A stretch of 64,000 bases of DNA from Pseudoclavibacter triregionum (lineage in GTDB: Bacteria; Actinomycetota; Actinomycetes; Actinomycetales; Microbacteriaceae). The stretch is from the NCBI GenBank assembly GCA_910822395.1, contig OU365335.1:1860001-1924000 (forward strand), given 5' to 3'. The notes below the pieces were generated by a model that did no database searches, was not told where the DNA came from, and was given only the letters and a program-made list of their open reading frames with translations. This document shows positions 1 through 8,116 of this stretch, in pieces. Position 1 is the first letter of the stretch, and the number at the start of each line of letters is the position of its first letter. Both the position numbers and the translations under genes were made by a program.

Positions 1-1
1 G

Positions 2-262
2 GTCTCGATCTCGGCCAGCGTGACGCTCGGCGAGCTCGGCCCGGAGGACGTCGAGGTGCAGGCGCTCCTCGGCGAGAAGGACGCGAACGGCGAGCTCGTG
101 AGCCCGGAGCCGATCGTCATGGCGCTGGGGGAGGACGGCCGCTACCGCGCGAACATCCACGTCGACCGCCCCGCGACCCTCGGCTACACGGTGCGCGTCG
201 TGCCGAAGCACGAGCTGCTCCGCTCGCCGGCCCAGCTCGGCCTCGTGCGGACGCCCCACTGA
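2..262 (+). CDS. glgP: Alpha-glucan phosphorylase, C-terminal fragment
   Basis: Only the last 86 codons are present; the gene begins outside the window. The protein degrades glycogen or maltodextrin to glucose-1-phosphate in the cytoplasm. The visible tail (LGELGPEDVEVQALLG, then a GYTVRVVPKHELL segment and a final SPAQLGLV) matches the C-terminus that actinobacterial GlgP proteins of the DUF3417-containing type share. The catalytic and pyridoxal-phosphate sites lie upstream and cannot be checked. The gene stops with TGA and is followed by a strong hairpin. The family call rests on the C-terminal signature alone. Confidence 0.75.
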   Translation, partial: VSISASVTLGELGPEDVEVQALLGEKDANGELVSPEPIVMALGEDGRYRANIHVDRPATLGYTVRVVPKHELLRSPAQLGLVRTPH

Positions 263-315
263 TCCGCCAGATGGCATCCGCGCGCGACGATCCCTCGTCG
301 CCCGGATGCCGGGTG

Positions 316-347
316 AAGGGCGCGGCTCCTCCCGGGGCCGCGCCCTT
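316..347 (+). terminator. Intrinsic terminator after glgP
   Basis: A perfect 11-bp stem (AAGGGCGCGGC pairing with GCCGCGCCCTT) with a 10-nt loop begins 54 nt after the glgP stop codon. The descending arm ends in two T residues, with no longer U-tract, as is usual in this GC-rich genome. Confidence 0.75.
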
Positions 348-445
348 CGGCGTCTTCGGCCGTTGCGGGCGGCCTCTGCGCCGCCTCTCCCAGAGGATTC
401 CCAGGGGTGCGACGCCGAAACCCGCGCGAACACGCCGATCCCGGT

Positions 446-486
446 GAATCACAGGGTTGTGATTCGCCAGTAGCCTCGTGCATAAT
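446..486 (+). promoter_or_regulatory. Promoter and overlapping palindromic operator for the DUF3145 gene
   Basis: A perfect inverted repeat GAATCACA-gggt-TGTGATTC occupies 446-465. Its right half overlaps a -35-like TTGTGA (457-462), followed 18 nt later by a -10-like CATAAT (481-486). A protein bound to the palindrome would block sigma access, so this looks like a repressor site. The start codon lies about 100 nt downstream, leaving a long leader of roughly 95 nt with no obvious structure. The palindrome is seen directly; the regulatory role is inferred. Confidence 0.5.
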
Positions 487-586
487 TCCGGTGTAGGCAG
501 CCATGCCGAACGTTCTGAATACGAGTGCCGAGGTGCTCCGTTCCACCGGTCGTTGGGGAAGACGAACCACTGGAATGGAGGAGAAC

Positions 587-1090
587 ATGTCGGCACACAC
601 CGCCCGAGGAGTGCTCTACGTGCACTCCTCTCCCAAGGCGCTCTGCTCCCACGTCGAGTGGGGAGTGGGGCGCGCGCTCGGCGAGCCCGCGCAGCTGCCC
701 TGGATCGACCAGCCGATCATGCCCGGCGCGAAGCGCGCGGAGTACGAGTGGACCGGCCCGGCCGGCTCCGCCGCGGCGATCGCGTCCGATCTGCGCGGAT
801 GGATGCATCTCCGCTTCGAGGTCACCGAAGAGGCCACGCCCGGCCGCGACGGTGGCCGCTGGATGCACACGCCCGAGCTCGGCATCTTCTACACGCAGAC
901 CGACTCGGCCGGGAACGCCGTGATCCCCGAGGACCGCCTCCGCTACGCCATGGAGGTGGCCGGCGGCAACGCGGCGGAGCTCCACCGCGAGCTGCGCCTC
1001 GCCCTCGGCCAGGCCTGGGACGACGAGCTCGAGCCGTTCCGCACGGCGGGCGACGACAGCCCGGTCGTGTGGATGCACCGGGTGGGCTAG
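587..1090 (+). CDS. DUF3145 family protein
   Basis: This 167-residue protein belongs to DUF3145, a family confined to actinobacteria with no established biochemical role. The N-terminal signature RGVLYVHSSPKALCSHVEW and the C-terminal WMHR are typical. It has no signal peptide or membrane segment, so it should be cytoplasmic. The chosen ATG follows a good ribosome site (GAGGAG, 579-584); an earlier in-frame ATG at 503 lacks one. It is monocistronic, with its own promoter and a 10-bp terminator hairpin at 1136-1167. Family membership is fairly sure; function is unknown. Confidence 0.8.
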   Translation: MSAHTARGVLYVHSSPKALCSHVEWGVGRALGEPAQLPWIDQPIMPGAKRAEYEWTGPAGSAAAIASDLRGWMHLRFEVTEEATPGRDGGRWMHTPELGIFYTQTDSAGNAVIPEDRLRYAMEVAGGNAAELHRELRLALGQAWDDELEPFRTAGDDSPVVWMHRVG

Positions 1091-1135
1091 ACCCGCTTCA
1101 TCGACTTCGGCGCCTTCGCGCCGCGAGGGATCCGC

Positions 1136-1167
1136 CGAGGGGCGCTCTGGAATCAGGGCGCCCCTCG
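1136..1167 (+). terminator. Intrinsic terminator after the DUF3145 gene
   Basis: A perfect 10-bp stem (CGAGGGGCGC / GCGCCCCTCG) with a 12-nt loop lies 45 nt past the stop codon. Confidence 0.7.
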
Positions 1168-1283
1168 AGCCGTCTCCGGGCTGACGCAGCCAGGCACGAG
1201 CCTCCGATCTCGGAATGTCCGTGGTGCCGCGCATCATGGAGTCGACCCCGGATCCGGGCCCCTCCTCGCCGGAAGGTGCCGCC

Positions 1284-2819
1284 ATGGCCGCTCCCGATTT
1301 CCCCAAGCCGACCGCCTCGATTCGTCGCGACTCTGCCCAGCTCGACCGCGCCGTCGGCGCCGTCCTCGCCTCCGCCTGCGCCGACGCGCGCGGATCGCAG
1401 TACGAGTTCGGCCCCCAGCTGCCCGACTCCCAGGCCGTCGAGTTCGGCGTCGGCCACTTCGGCCACGCCCGAGGCGAGTGGACCGACGACACCTCGATGG
1501 CGATCCCGATCCTCCGGCAGCTCGCCGAGGGCGCCTCGCCGCTCGACGCCGAGTCGCTCGGACACATCGTCGGGGCCTGGGACGACTGGTCGCACACCTC
1601 GCGCGACGTCGGCATCCAGACGGCGACGGTGTTGCGCTGCCTCGACGGGATGTACACCGAGGAGGCGGCGCGCGCCTGTGCGCAGCGCGAGCACGAGCGC
1701 AGCGGGCGCTCCGCGGGCAACGGATCCCTCATGCGCACGGGGCCGCTCGCCCTCGGCTTCCTCGCGCCCGGCCGAGAGCCGGCCCTCGTCGAGGCCGCGG
1801 GCCGGGTCGCGCAGCTCACGCACTGGGAGGACGACAACCTTGACGCGTGCGCGATCTGGTGCCTGGCCATCCGCCACGCCATCCTCACGGGCGAGCTCGA
1901 CGTGCGCGGACAGCTCGCGTGGATCCCCGAGCCGCGCCGCGAGCGCTGGGCGGGCTTCATCGACGAGGCCCTCGCGCCGGGTCGGCATCCGCGTCACTTC
2001 CGCGAGAAGAACGGCTGGGTCGTTCGCGCCTTCCAGGGCGCCCTCTGCGCGATCGCGGGCGCCGAGTCGCTGCCGGACGCGGTCGACCGCGCGATCCGCG
2101 GCGGGGGAGACACCGACACCGTCGCCGCGATCGCCGGCTCCCTCGCGGGCGCCGTGCACGGGGCGGCCGCGGTGCCGGATGCTTGGAAGAAGCTCGTCCA
2201 CGGATGGCCGGGCCTGGGAGGCCGCGACCTCGAGCGCCTCGCGCGCCGAGCCGTCGCGGCGACCGAGGAGGACGGGATGACCGAGCAGATCGAGCAGCAG
2301 GCGCAGCGCGCGGAAAAGATGAAGCCGGCCGCAGCCGAGTCGAGGCTGGCGAAGAAGGTCGTCTACATCGACATGGACAACACACTCGTCGACTTCTCCG
2401 CTCGTCTCAAGGGTCTCCAGCTGCTGCCGGAGGTGCTCGAGCGGTACAAGGACGATATGGACGAGATCCCGGGCATCTTCGCCCTCATGCCGCCCGTGCC
2501 GGGCGCCGTCGAGGCGTTCAGGAAGCTCGCCGAGGTCTTCGACGTCTACATCCTCTCGACGGCGCCGTGGAAGAACCCGTCGGCCTGGCAGCACAAGGTC
2601 GAGTGGGTTCACCTCCACCTCGGCATGGACGAGGACTCGCCCGCCTACAAGCGCCTCATCCTCAGCCACCACAAGAACCTCAACCGGGGCGACTTCCTCA
2701 TCGACGACCGGCCGACGAAGCGCGGCGCGGCGGAGTTCGAGGGCGAGGTCATCGGGTTCGGAGCAGCCCCGTTCGACACCTGGGACAAGGTCGTCGAGTA
2801 CCTCCTGCCCAAGGCCTAG
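1284..2819 (+). CDS. ADP-ribosylglycohydrolase fused to a 5'(3')-deoxyribonucleotidase-like domain
   Basis: A 511-residue two-domain protein. Residues 20-300 are an ADP-ribosylglycohydrolase (DraG/ARH fold) that removes ADP-ribose. Both metal motifs are present: WTDDT at 66-70 and GGGDTDT at 273-279, plus GNGSLMR at 145-151. The usual GDALG near the N-terminus is replaced by ADARG. Residues 355-511 form a HAD-type NT5C nucleotidase with YIDMDNTLVD (D363, D365), STAPWKNPS and IDDRPTKRG. The start at 1284 has GGAAGG seven bases upstream; ATG 1215 is an alternative without a good site. An internal ATG at 2277 (M332), behind GAGGAGG, could produce the nucleotidase alone. Domains are clear; the substrate is unknown. 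Confidence 0.8.
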   Translation: MAAPDFPKPTASIRRDSAQLDRAVGAVLASACADARGSQYEFGPQLPDSQAVEFGVGHFGHARGEWTDDTSMAIPILRQLAEGASPLDAESLGHIVGAWDDWSHTSRDVGIQTATVLRCLDGMYTEEAARACAQREHERSGRSAGNGSLMRTGPLALGFLAPGREPALVEAAGRVAQLTHWEDDNLDACAIWCLAIRHAILTGELDVRGQLAWIPEPRRERWAGFIDEALAPGRHPRHFREKNGWVVRAFQGALCAIAGAESLPDAVDRAIRGGGDTDTVAAIAGSLAGAVHGAAAVPDAWKKLVHGWPGLGGRDLERLARRAVAATEEDGMTEQIEQQAQRAEKMKPAAAESRLAKKVVYIDMDNTLVDFSARLKGLQLLPEVLERYKDDMDEIPGIFALMPPVPGAVEAFRKLAEVFDVYILSTAPWKNPSAWQHKVEWVHLHLGMDEDSPAYKRLILSHHKNLNRGDFLIDDRPTKRGAAEFEGEVIGFGAAPFDTWDKVVEYLLPKA

Positions 2820-2842
2820 CGAGACTCGCGCGCCGGGGACGC

Positions 2843-2874
2843 CGGAGGGCGGCCGCCGAAGCGACCGCCCTCCG
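2843..2874. terminator. Bidirectional terminator between the ARH-nucleotidase gene and fabF
   Basis: A perfect 10-bp stem (CGGAGGGCGG / CCGCCCTCCG) with a 12-nt loop sits between two convergent genes and can serve both strands. Confidence 0.7.
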
Positions 2875-2906
2875 TGCTCCGCGCCGCGGCGCGGATGATT
2901 CGTGCC

Positions 2907-4148
2907 CTAGGCGCCGCGGAACGCCGCGACGGCGTTCACGCCGCCGAAGCCGAACGAGTTCGAGATCGCGAGCTTGCCCGAGGTCTCGACCTTCATCGGC
3001 TCCGTGACGACCGTGAGGGGGATCTCCGGGTCCTGCTGCTCGAGATTGATCGTCGGCGGCAGCACGCCTTCGTGGAGCGCGAGCACCGTGAACATCGCCT
3101 CGATCGCGCCCGCTCCGCCGAGGAGGTGGCCGGTCGAGGCCTTCGTCGCCGTGACCGGGATCTCCTTCACGCGCTCGCCGAAGACCCGCTCGAGCGCCGT
3201 GTACTCGGCGATGTCGCCGACCGGGGTCGAGGTCGCGTGGGCGTTGATGTGGATGACGTCCTCCGGCTTCGCCCCGGCCGACTCGAGCGCCTGGATGACG
3301 GCGCGGGCGGCGCCCGAGCCCTCCGGGTCCGGCGCCGTGATGTGGTAGGCGTCGCTCGTCACGCCGCCGCCCACGACGTAGGCGTAGATCTTCGCGCCGC
3401 GGGCCTTCGCGTGCTCCTCGGTCTCGAGCACGAGCGCGGCCGCGCCCTCGCCGATGACGAAGCCGTCGCGGTCGACGTCGTACGGGCGCGAGGCGCGCTC
3501 CGGCTCGTCGTTCCGCTTCGAGAGCGCCTGCATGGCGGCGAACGCGGCGATCGGCAGCGGGTGGATGACCGCCTCCGAGCCGCCCGCGATGACGACGTCC
3601 GCGCGGCCGGCGCGCAGGTGGTCGACGGCGTTCCCGATCGACTCCGTGCTCGAGGCGCATGCCGAGACGGCCGTGCGGGCGCCCGCGCGGGCCTCGAGGT
3701 CCATCGCGATCGCGGCCGCCGGGGCATTCGGCATGAGCATCGGCACCGTGAGCGGCATGACGCGGCGCGGGCCCTTCTCGCGCAGCGTGTCCCAGGCGTC
3801 GAGCATCGACCAGAGGCCGCCGATGCCGGTCGCCCAGTCGACGAGCAGGCGCTCCGGCTCGACGTCGCCCTTCTCGAAGCCGGCGTCGGCGAAGGCCTCG
3901 CGGCCCGCGATGAGCGCGAACTGGCTCGAGGGGTCGAGGCGCTTGGCCTCGTGGCGCGCGAGCACCTCCGAGGGGGGGACCTTCACCTGCGCAGCGAAGG
4001 TGACGGGCAGCTCGTACTTCGCCACCCAGTCCTGCTCGAGCGCGCGGATGCCCGTCTCGCCCCGCAGCAGGGCCTCCCACGACTCGCGAGCGGTCGCGCC
4101 GAGCGGGGTGAAGCCGCCGAGGCCGGTGACGACGATGTTCTGGGTCAT
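2907..4148 (-). CDS. fabF: 3-oxoacyl-ACP synthase II (KAS II)
   Basis: FabF condenses malonyl-ACP with growing acyl-ACP in type II fatty-acid synthesis in the cytosol. The 413-residue length is normal. The catalytic set is complete: C164 in TAVSACASSTES, H304 in NAHATSTPVGD, K336 and H341 in KASTGHLLGG, and the C-terminal SNSFGFGG loop. It is the last gene of the minus-strand operon fabD-fabH-acpP-fabF, 93 bp downstream of acpP. That gap holds two hairpins that may lower its expression relative to acpP. Confidence 0.95.
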   Translation of the reverse strand: MTQNIVVTGLGGFTPLGATARESWEALLRGETGIRALEQDWVAKYELPVTFAAQVKVPPSEVLARHEAKRLDPSSQFALIAGREAFADAGFEKGDVEPERLLVDWATGIGGLWSMLDAWDTLREKGPRRVMPLTVPMLMPNAPAAAIAMDLEARAGARTAVSACASSTESIGNAVDHLRAGRADVVIAGGSEAVIHPLPIAAFAAMQALSKRNDEPERASRPYDVDRDGFVIGEGAAALVLETEEHAKARGAKIYAYVVGGGVTSDAYHITAPDPEGSGAARAVIQALESAGAKPEDVIHINAHATSTPVGDIAEYTALERVFGERVKEIPVTATKASTGHLLGGAGAIEAMFTVLALHEGVLPPTINLEQQDPEIPLTVVTEPMKVETSGKLAISNSFGFGGVNAVAAFRGA

Positions 4149-4172
4149 GACTTCCTTGGATTCCTCAGGGCA

Positions 4173-4232
4173 CCCGGATCGGCGATCCGGGCGGGTACGA
4201 ATCGGGCGGCCCCGAGATCCGAGGCCGCCCGA
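4173..4232 (-). promoter_or_regulatory. Tandem hairpins between acpP and fabF
   Basis: Two adjacent inverted repeats fill the acpP-fabF gap. One is CCCGGATC-ggc-GATCCGGG (4173-4191). The other is a 10-bp stem TCGGGCGGCC / GGCCGCCCGA with an 11-nt loop (4202-4211 / 4223-4232). Transcription from acpP reaches the second one first. They could attenuate read-through or protect the acpP message 3' end, giving more ACP than FabF. The structures are seen; the role is inferred. Confidence 0.5.
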
Positions 4233-4241
4233 GATCGAGTG

Positions 4242-4490
4242 CTAGGCCTGCGCCTGCTCGATGTAGTTGACCGCGTCGCCGACCGTCTTGAGGTTCTGGA
4301 CCTCCTCGTCGGGGATCTTCACGTCGAACTTCTCCTCGGCGTTGACGACGATCGTCATCATCGAGATCGAGTCGATGTCGAGGTCGTCCGTGAACGACTT
4401 CTCCATCGTCACGGTGTCCGCCGCGATGCCGGTCTCGTCGTTGACGAGCTCGGCGAGGCCGGCGAGGATCTCGTCCTTGCTGAGTGCCAT
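4242..4490 (-). CDS. acpP: Acyl carrier protein
   Basis: An 82-residue acidic protein that carries fatty-acyl intermediates on a 4'-phosphopantetheine arm. The attachment serine is S41 in DLDIDSIS; Ile replaces the common Leu after it. Length and acidity are typical of ACP. It lies third in the fab operon, with AAGGAG seven bases before its ATG. A TAGAAT -10-like box 34 nt upstream suggests an extra promoter of its own, consistent with the high ACP demand of fatty-acid synthesis. Confidence 0.95.
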   Translation of the reverse strand: MALSKDEILAGLAELVNDETGIAADTVTMEKSFTDDLDIDSISMMTIVVNAEEKFDVKIPDEEVQNLKTVGDAVNYIEQAQA

Positions 4491-4523
4491 GGGATTCTCC
4501 TTGGGTGTCGTTGACCGGGTCCG

Positions 4524-4529
4524 ATTCTA
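4524..4529 (-). promoter_or_regulatory. Candidate internal -10 box for acpP
   Basis: On the minus strand TAGAAT lies 33 nt before the acpP start codon, inside the unusually wide 160-bp fabH-acpP gap. The same hexamer occurs in the fabD promoter region at 6719-6724. No convincing -35 element is visible. Confidence 0.35.
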
Positions 4530-4650
4530 CGGCCGGTCAGGTGGCGGAACTCGGGGTCCAGCCGGTCGGTGGGGCGGGTCGTGCAGGGAAGGTGGAGCGA
4601 GTCTGTGGGGGTCCGGCCGGGGCAGGTCGCCCGGAGCCGGATGGCCGCCG

Positions 4651-5673
4651 CTAGGCGGTCTGCGGGGCCTCGGGCAGGCGCACGACCTGCGCGCCGTACA
4701 CGAGCCCGGCGCCGAAGCCGATCTGGAGGGCGAGGCCGCCGGCGCACTCCGGATGCTCCTGGAGCAGCGCGTGCGTCGCGAGCGGGATCGAGGCGGCCGA
4801 GGTGTTGCCCATGTGCGCGATGTCGCGGGCGACGACGACCGATTCGGGCAGGTCGAGCTGCTTCGCGAACTCGTCGATGATGCGCATGTTCGCCTGGTGG
4901 GGGATGAACGCGGCGAGCTCGGACGGCTGGACGCCCGCGCGCTCGAGCGCCTCCCGCGCGACCTTCGCCATCTCCCACACGGCCCAGCGGAACACCGAGG
5001 GGCCGTCCTGGCGCAGCGTCGGCCACTCGACCTCGCCGCGGCGGAACTCCTGGAGCTCCGCGTTCATCGCGACGGCCTGCCAGCGCGTGCCGTCCGAGCC
5101 GAGGATCGACGCCGAGATGCCCGGCTCGTCCGACTTGCGGACGATCGCCGCGCCGGCGCCGTCGCCGAGGAGGAAGGAGATGGAGCGATCGGTGGGGTCG
5201 ATGACGTCCGAGAGCTTCTCGGCGCCGACGACGAGCACGGTCTCGGCCATCCCGGCGCGGATCATCGCGTCGGCCTGGGCGATCGCGTAGCAGTAGCCCG
5301 CGCAGCCGGCCGAGATGTCGAAGGCCGGGGCGGGGGTGGCGCCGAGCTCGCCGGCGAGGCGCGCGGCGACCGAGGGGGTCTGCATCATGTTCGTCACCGT
5401 CGCGACGAGGACGGCGTCGAGGTCCGAGCCCTGCAGACCCGCCGCGGCGAGCGCCTCCTCCGAGGCCTCGCGCGCCATGACGAGCACGTTGCGGTCGCGG
5501 CCGGCGCGGCGGCGCTCGATGATGCCGGTGCGCTGGCGGATCCACTCGTCCGAGGAGTCGATCGGGCCGATGAGGTCGGCGTTCGGGACGACGAGCTCGC
5601 CGCGCGCGGCGCCGAGCGCGACGATGCGCGAGCCGGCGGCGAGGGGCGTCTGCTGGAGTGCGGGGGCGGTCAT
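4651..5673 (-). CDS. fabH: 3-oxoacyl-ACP synthase III
   Basis: FabH starts fatty-acid synthesis by joining an acyl-CoA primer to malonyl-ACP. In actinobacteria it usually prefers branched primers. The 340-residue protein has the full triad: C124 in ISAGCAGYCYA, H259 in FIPHQAN and N290 in MGNTSAAS. The ATG at 5673 gives the normal N-terminus; longer in-frame extension upstream is proline/serine-rich read-through of the fabD end and was rejected. It sits 58 bp after fabD in the fab operon. Confidence 0.95.
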   Translation of the reverse strand: MTAPALQQTPLAAGSRIVALGAARGELVVPNADLIGPIDSSDEWIRQRTGIIERRRAGRDRNVLVMAREASEEALAAAGLQGSDLDAVLVATVTNMMQTPSVAARLAGELGATPAPAFDISAGCAGYCYAIAQADAMIRAGMAETVLVVGAEKLSDVIDPTDRSISFLLGDGAGAAIVRKSDEPGISASILGSDGTRWQAVAMNAELQEFRRGEVEWPTLRQDGPSVFRWAVWEMAKVAREALERAGVQPSELAAFIPHQANMRIIDEFAKQLDLPESVVVARDIAHMGNTSAASIPLATHALLQEHPECAGGLALQIGFGAGLVYGAQVVRLPEAPQTA

Positions 5674-5731
5674 GCGGATCCTTCTGCGGTTCGTGGCCTC
5701 GCGCGGGGGCCGGGACGTCTCGGGCGCGGCC

Positions 5732-6658
5732 CTACGAGGCGGGGGCGAGCTTGGCGCCGAGGCCCTCGAGGTCGGCGGGCGCGTTGAGCGGGGCGGCGGG
5801 CAGGCCCTTGAGGCCGCGCTTCGCGAGGCCGACGAGCGTGCCGGCGGGGGCGAGCTCGAGGAGGCCCTCGGCACCCGACTCGGCGATCGAGGCCATGCAG
5901 CGGTCCCAGCGGACGGGCTGCGCCACCTGGCGGACCATCGCGTCGACGAAGGCCTCGCCCGAGGCGACGGACGCGCCGTCCTCGTTCGACCAGATCGTCA
6001 GCGCGGGGTGGGATGCCGTGAAGCGCGCGCGCTCGGCCCCGAGGCGCTCGCGCGCCGAGGCCATGAAGGAGGTGTGGAATGCGCCCGCGACCTGGAGCGG
6101 CACGACGCGCGAGCCCTGCGGCCCGTCTGCGGCGAGGGCCTCGAGGCCGGCGGGCTCGCCGGCGGCGACGATCTGGCCGCCGCCGTTGAAGTTCGCGGGG
6201 GAGAGGCCGAGCTCCTCGAGCCGCTCGAGCACGGTCGCCTCGTCGCCGCCGACGACCGCGGCCATGCCGGTGGTCGTCGCGGCCGCGTCCTCGGCCATGA
6301 GGCGCGAGCGGAGGCCGACGAAGCGCATCGCCGTCTCCGCGTCGAGGATGCCCGCGACGTAGGCGGCCGTGATCTCGCCGACCGAGTGGCCCGCGACGGC
6401 GCCGACGCGCTCGGCGAGCTCGGGCTGCTCCTCGCGGAGCGCGTCCCAGGCGAGGATGCCGGCGGCGACGATGAGGGGCTGGGCAATCGCGGTGTCGCGG
6501 ATCGTGTCGGCGTCCGACTCGGTGCCGTGGAGGACGAGGTCGACGCCCGCCGCATCGCCGAGGGCGCGCAGCCGCTCGCGGCGGTCCTCGCGCTCGATCC
6601 ACGGGGCGAGGAATCCGGGCTTCTGGGAGCCCTGGCCGGGGCACGCGACGACGATCAT
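5732..6658 (-). CDS. fabD: Malonyl CoA-ACP transacylase
   Basis: FabD loads malonate onto ACP for type II fatty-acid synthesis. The 308-residue protein opens with the family motif CPGQGSQ. It has the nucleophile S92 in AGHSVGE and the catalytic H195 in GAFHTSF. ATG 6658 is preferred: GGAG and GGAAGG lie within 13 nt upstream. ATG 6667, which starts three codons earlier, touches the ribosome site. It is the first gene of the fab operon, directly downstream of the regulator fasR. Confidence 0.93.
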   Translation of the reverse strand: MIVVACPGQGSQKPGFLAPWIEREDRRERLRALGDAAGVDLVLHGTESDADTIRDTAIAQPLIVAAGILAWDALREEQPELAERVGAVAGHSVGEITAAYVAGILDAETAMRFVGLRSRLMAEDAAATTTGMAAVVGGDEATVLERLEELGLSPANFNGGGQIVAAGEPAGLEALAADGPQGSRVVPLQVAGAFHTSFMASARERLGAERARFTASHPALTIWSNEDGASVASGEAFVDAMVRQVAQPVRWDRCMASIAESGAEGLLELAPAGTLVGLAKRGLKGLPAAPLNAPADLEGLGAKLAPAS

Positions 6659-6714
6659 GCGCTCCATCCTTCCAGCAAGTCCGGCGGTCGCGCTGTCGAG
6701 AGCCGCCAAAGGAT

Positions 6715-6735
6715 CTTCATTCTACTTGTGTGAAG
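6715..6735 (-). promoter_or_regulatory. fab operon promoter with candidate FasR operator
   Basis: An inverted repeat CTTCA-N11-TGAAG surrounds a minus-strand -10-like TAGAAT (6719-6724), about 60 bp before the fabD start. Its position between fasR and fabD, where FasR-type regulators act in other actinobacteria, makes it a candidate operator. The repeat arms are only 5 bp, so the assignment is tentative. Confidence 0.4.
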
Positions 6736-6788
6736 CGGCAGGGCTGTGCGATGGCGAGCGCGTCGCGCCGCGTGCCGTGCGACGCCGT

Positions 6789-8108
6789 CTAGCGGCCCGA
6801 CGACGGACCGCCGCCGCGACCGGATCCGCGGGCGCCGCGCGTCCCGGCGTGGACGGCTGCGCCGGCCGACGATCCGCCCTGCAGCCCGGCTCCCCGCGAC
6901 CCCGCCCCGCCGCGGCCCCCGCGGCGCGAGTCGCCCGAGCCCGGGTCGGCGATCTGCCCGAGGATGAGCGCGCACTGGAGGATGATCGCCTCCCGCGGCC
7001 CCGTGGCGTCCCAGCCGATGACCTCGCTCGCCCGCTTGAGGCGGTAGCGCACGGTGTTCGGGTGCACGAAGAGCTCGCGGGCGGTCGCCTCGAGCGAGCG
7101 GCCGTTGTCGAGGTAGCACCAGAGCGTCGTGAGGAGGTCGCTCGGGTGGTCGGCGAGCGGCCGGTAGATGCGCGCGACGAGGGTCTGGCGGGCGAGGGGG
7201 TCGCCGGCGAGGGCGCGCTCCGGGAGGAGGTCGTCCGCGAGCGTCGGCCTGCCCGAGCGGCGCCAGGCGCCGGCGACTGCGAAGCCGGCGAGCGCCGCGC
7301 GGGCGCTGCGGGAGGCCTCGACGACGCTCGGCACGGGCGGTCCGAGCACGAGGCGCCCGGGCCCGAAGCTCGGCTCGAGCTTCTCGGCGATGTCGAGGAA
7401 GGGGATCTCGTCGGGCGCGGGCTCGCCGTCCTGCCCGCGGCGGGCGCGGCCGATGACGAGCACGAGCCGGTTGCCCTGCACGCCGACGAGGAGGTCGGCG
7501 CGGTTGTGGCGCGCGATGCGGCGCAGCTGGTCGACCTCGAGCGTCTTCGGCGTCGTGCCGACGAGCACGCTCGCCTCGCCGTGGCCCGACCAGCCGAGCG
7601 CGGCGACGCGGCTCGGGAGCTCGTCGTCGTGCTCTCCCGTGAGGATCGAGTCGACGACGAGCGCCTCGAGCCGGGCATCCCACAGCCCCCGGGCTTCGGC
7701 CGCGCGCGCGTAGACGTCGGCGGCCGCGAAGGCGATGTCGCGCGAATAGCGGAGGATGGCCTCGCGGGCCTCCTGGTCCTTCTCGGCGACCCGTTCCTCG
7801 ACGACCTCGACGACGACGCGGATGAGCTGGAGCGTCTGCTGGAGCGAGATCGATCGCAGCAGCTCGCGGGGCGCCGCCGAGAAGACGTCCGCCGCCACCC
7901 ACGGGGTGGCGTTCGGGTCCTCGAACGCGGCGACGAACGAGCTGATGCCGGACTGGGCGACGAGCCCCACGGCGGAGCGGCGCCCGGGCGGCATCTCGGC
8001 GAACCAGGGGAGGGTCTCCTCGAGACGCCGGAGCGTGGTCGAGGAGAGCTCCCCCGAAATGGCCTTGAGCCAGGCGAGCGTCTGCTCCTTGGTGCGGTTG
8101 GCGGACAA
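6789..8108 (-). CDS. fasR: PucR-type transcriptional regulator of fatty-acid synthesis
   Basis: A 439-residue regulator related to Streptomyces FasR, which controls the adjacent fabD-fabH-acpP-fabF operon. The N-terminal part (TLAWLKAISGELSS, then ETLPWFAEMPPGRRSAVGLVAQ) is characteristic. A PucR-type helix-turn-helix lies at about 333-373 (SLEATARELFVHPNTVRYRL). From about residue 385 an unusual 55-residue Gly/Arg/Ser-rich tail follows. The best start is TTG at 8108, eight bases after the aceE stop codon, since no ATG or GTG fits. It is therefore probably co-transcribed from aceE. Confidence 0.85.
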   Translation of the reverse strand: MSANRTKEQTLAWLKAISGELSSTTLRRLEETLPWFAEMPPGRRSAVGLVAQSGISSFVAAFEDPNATPWVAADVFSAAPRELLRSISLQQTLQLIRVVVEVVEERVAEKDQEAREAILRYSRDIAFAAADVYARAAEARGLWDARLEALVVDSILTGEHDDELPSRVAALGWSGHGEASVLVGTTPKTLEVDQLRRIARHNRADLLVGVQGNRLVLVIGRARRGQDGEPAPDEIPFLDIAEKLEPSFGPGRLVLGPPVPSVVEASRSARAALAGFAVAGAWRRSGRPTLADDLLPERALAGDPLARQTLVARIYRPLADHPSDLLTTLWCYLDNGRSLEATARELFVHPNTVRYRLKRASEVIGWDATGPREAIILQCALILGQIADPGSGDSRRGGRGGAGSRGAGLQGGSSAGAAVHAGTRGARGSGRGGGPSSGR

Positions 8109-8116
8109 GCCGCCGC

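Noticed and set aside
478-2280. A long Ser/Arg/Pro-rich frame over the DUF3145 and ARH genes.
   Set aside because: Shadow of the recognised genes in a different frame; no start signal or domain.
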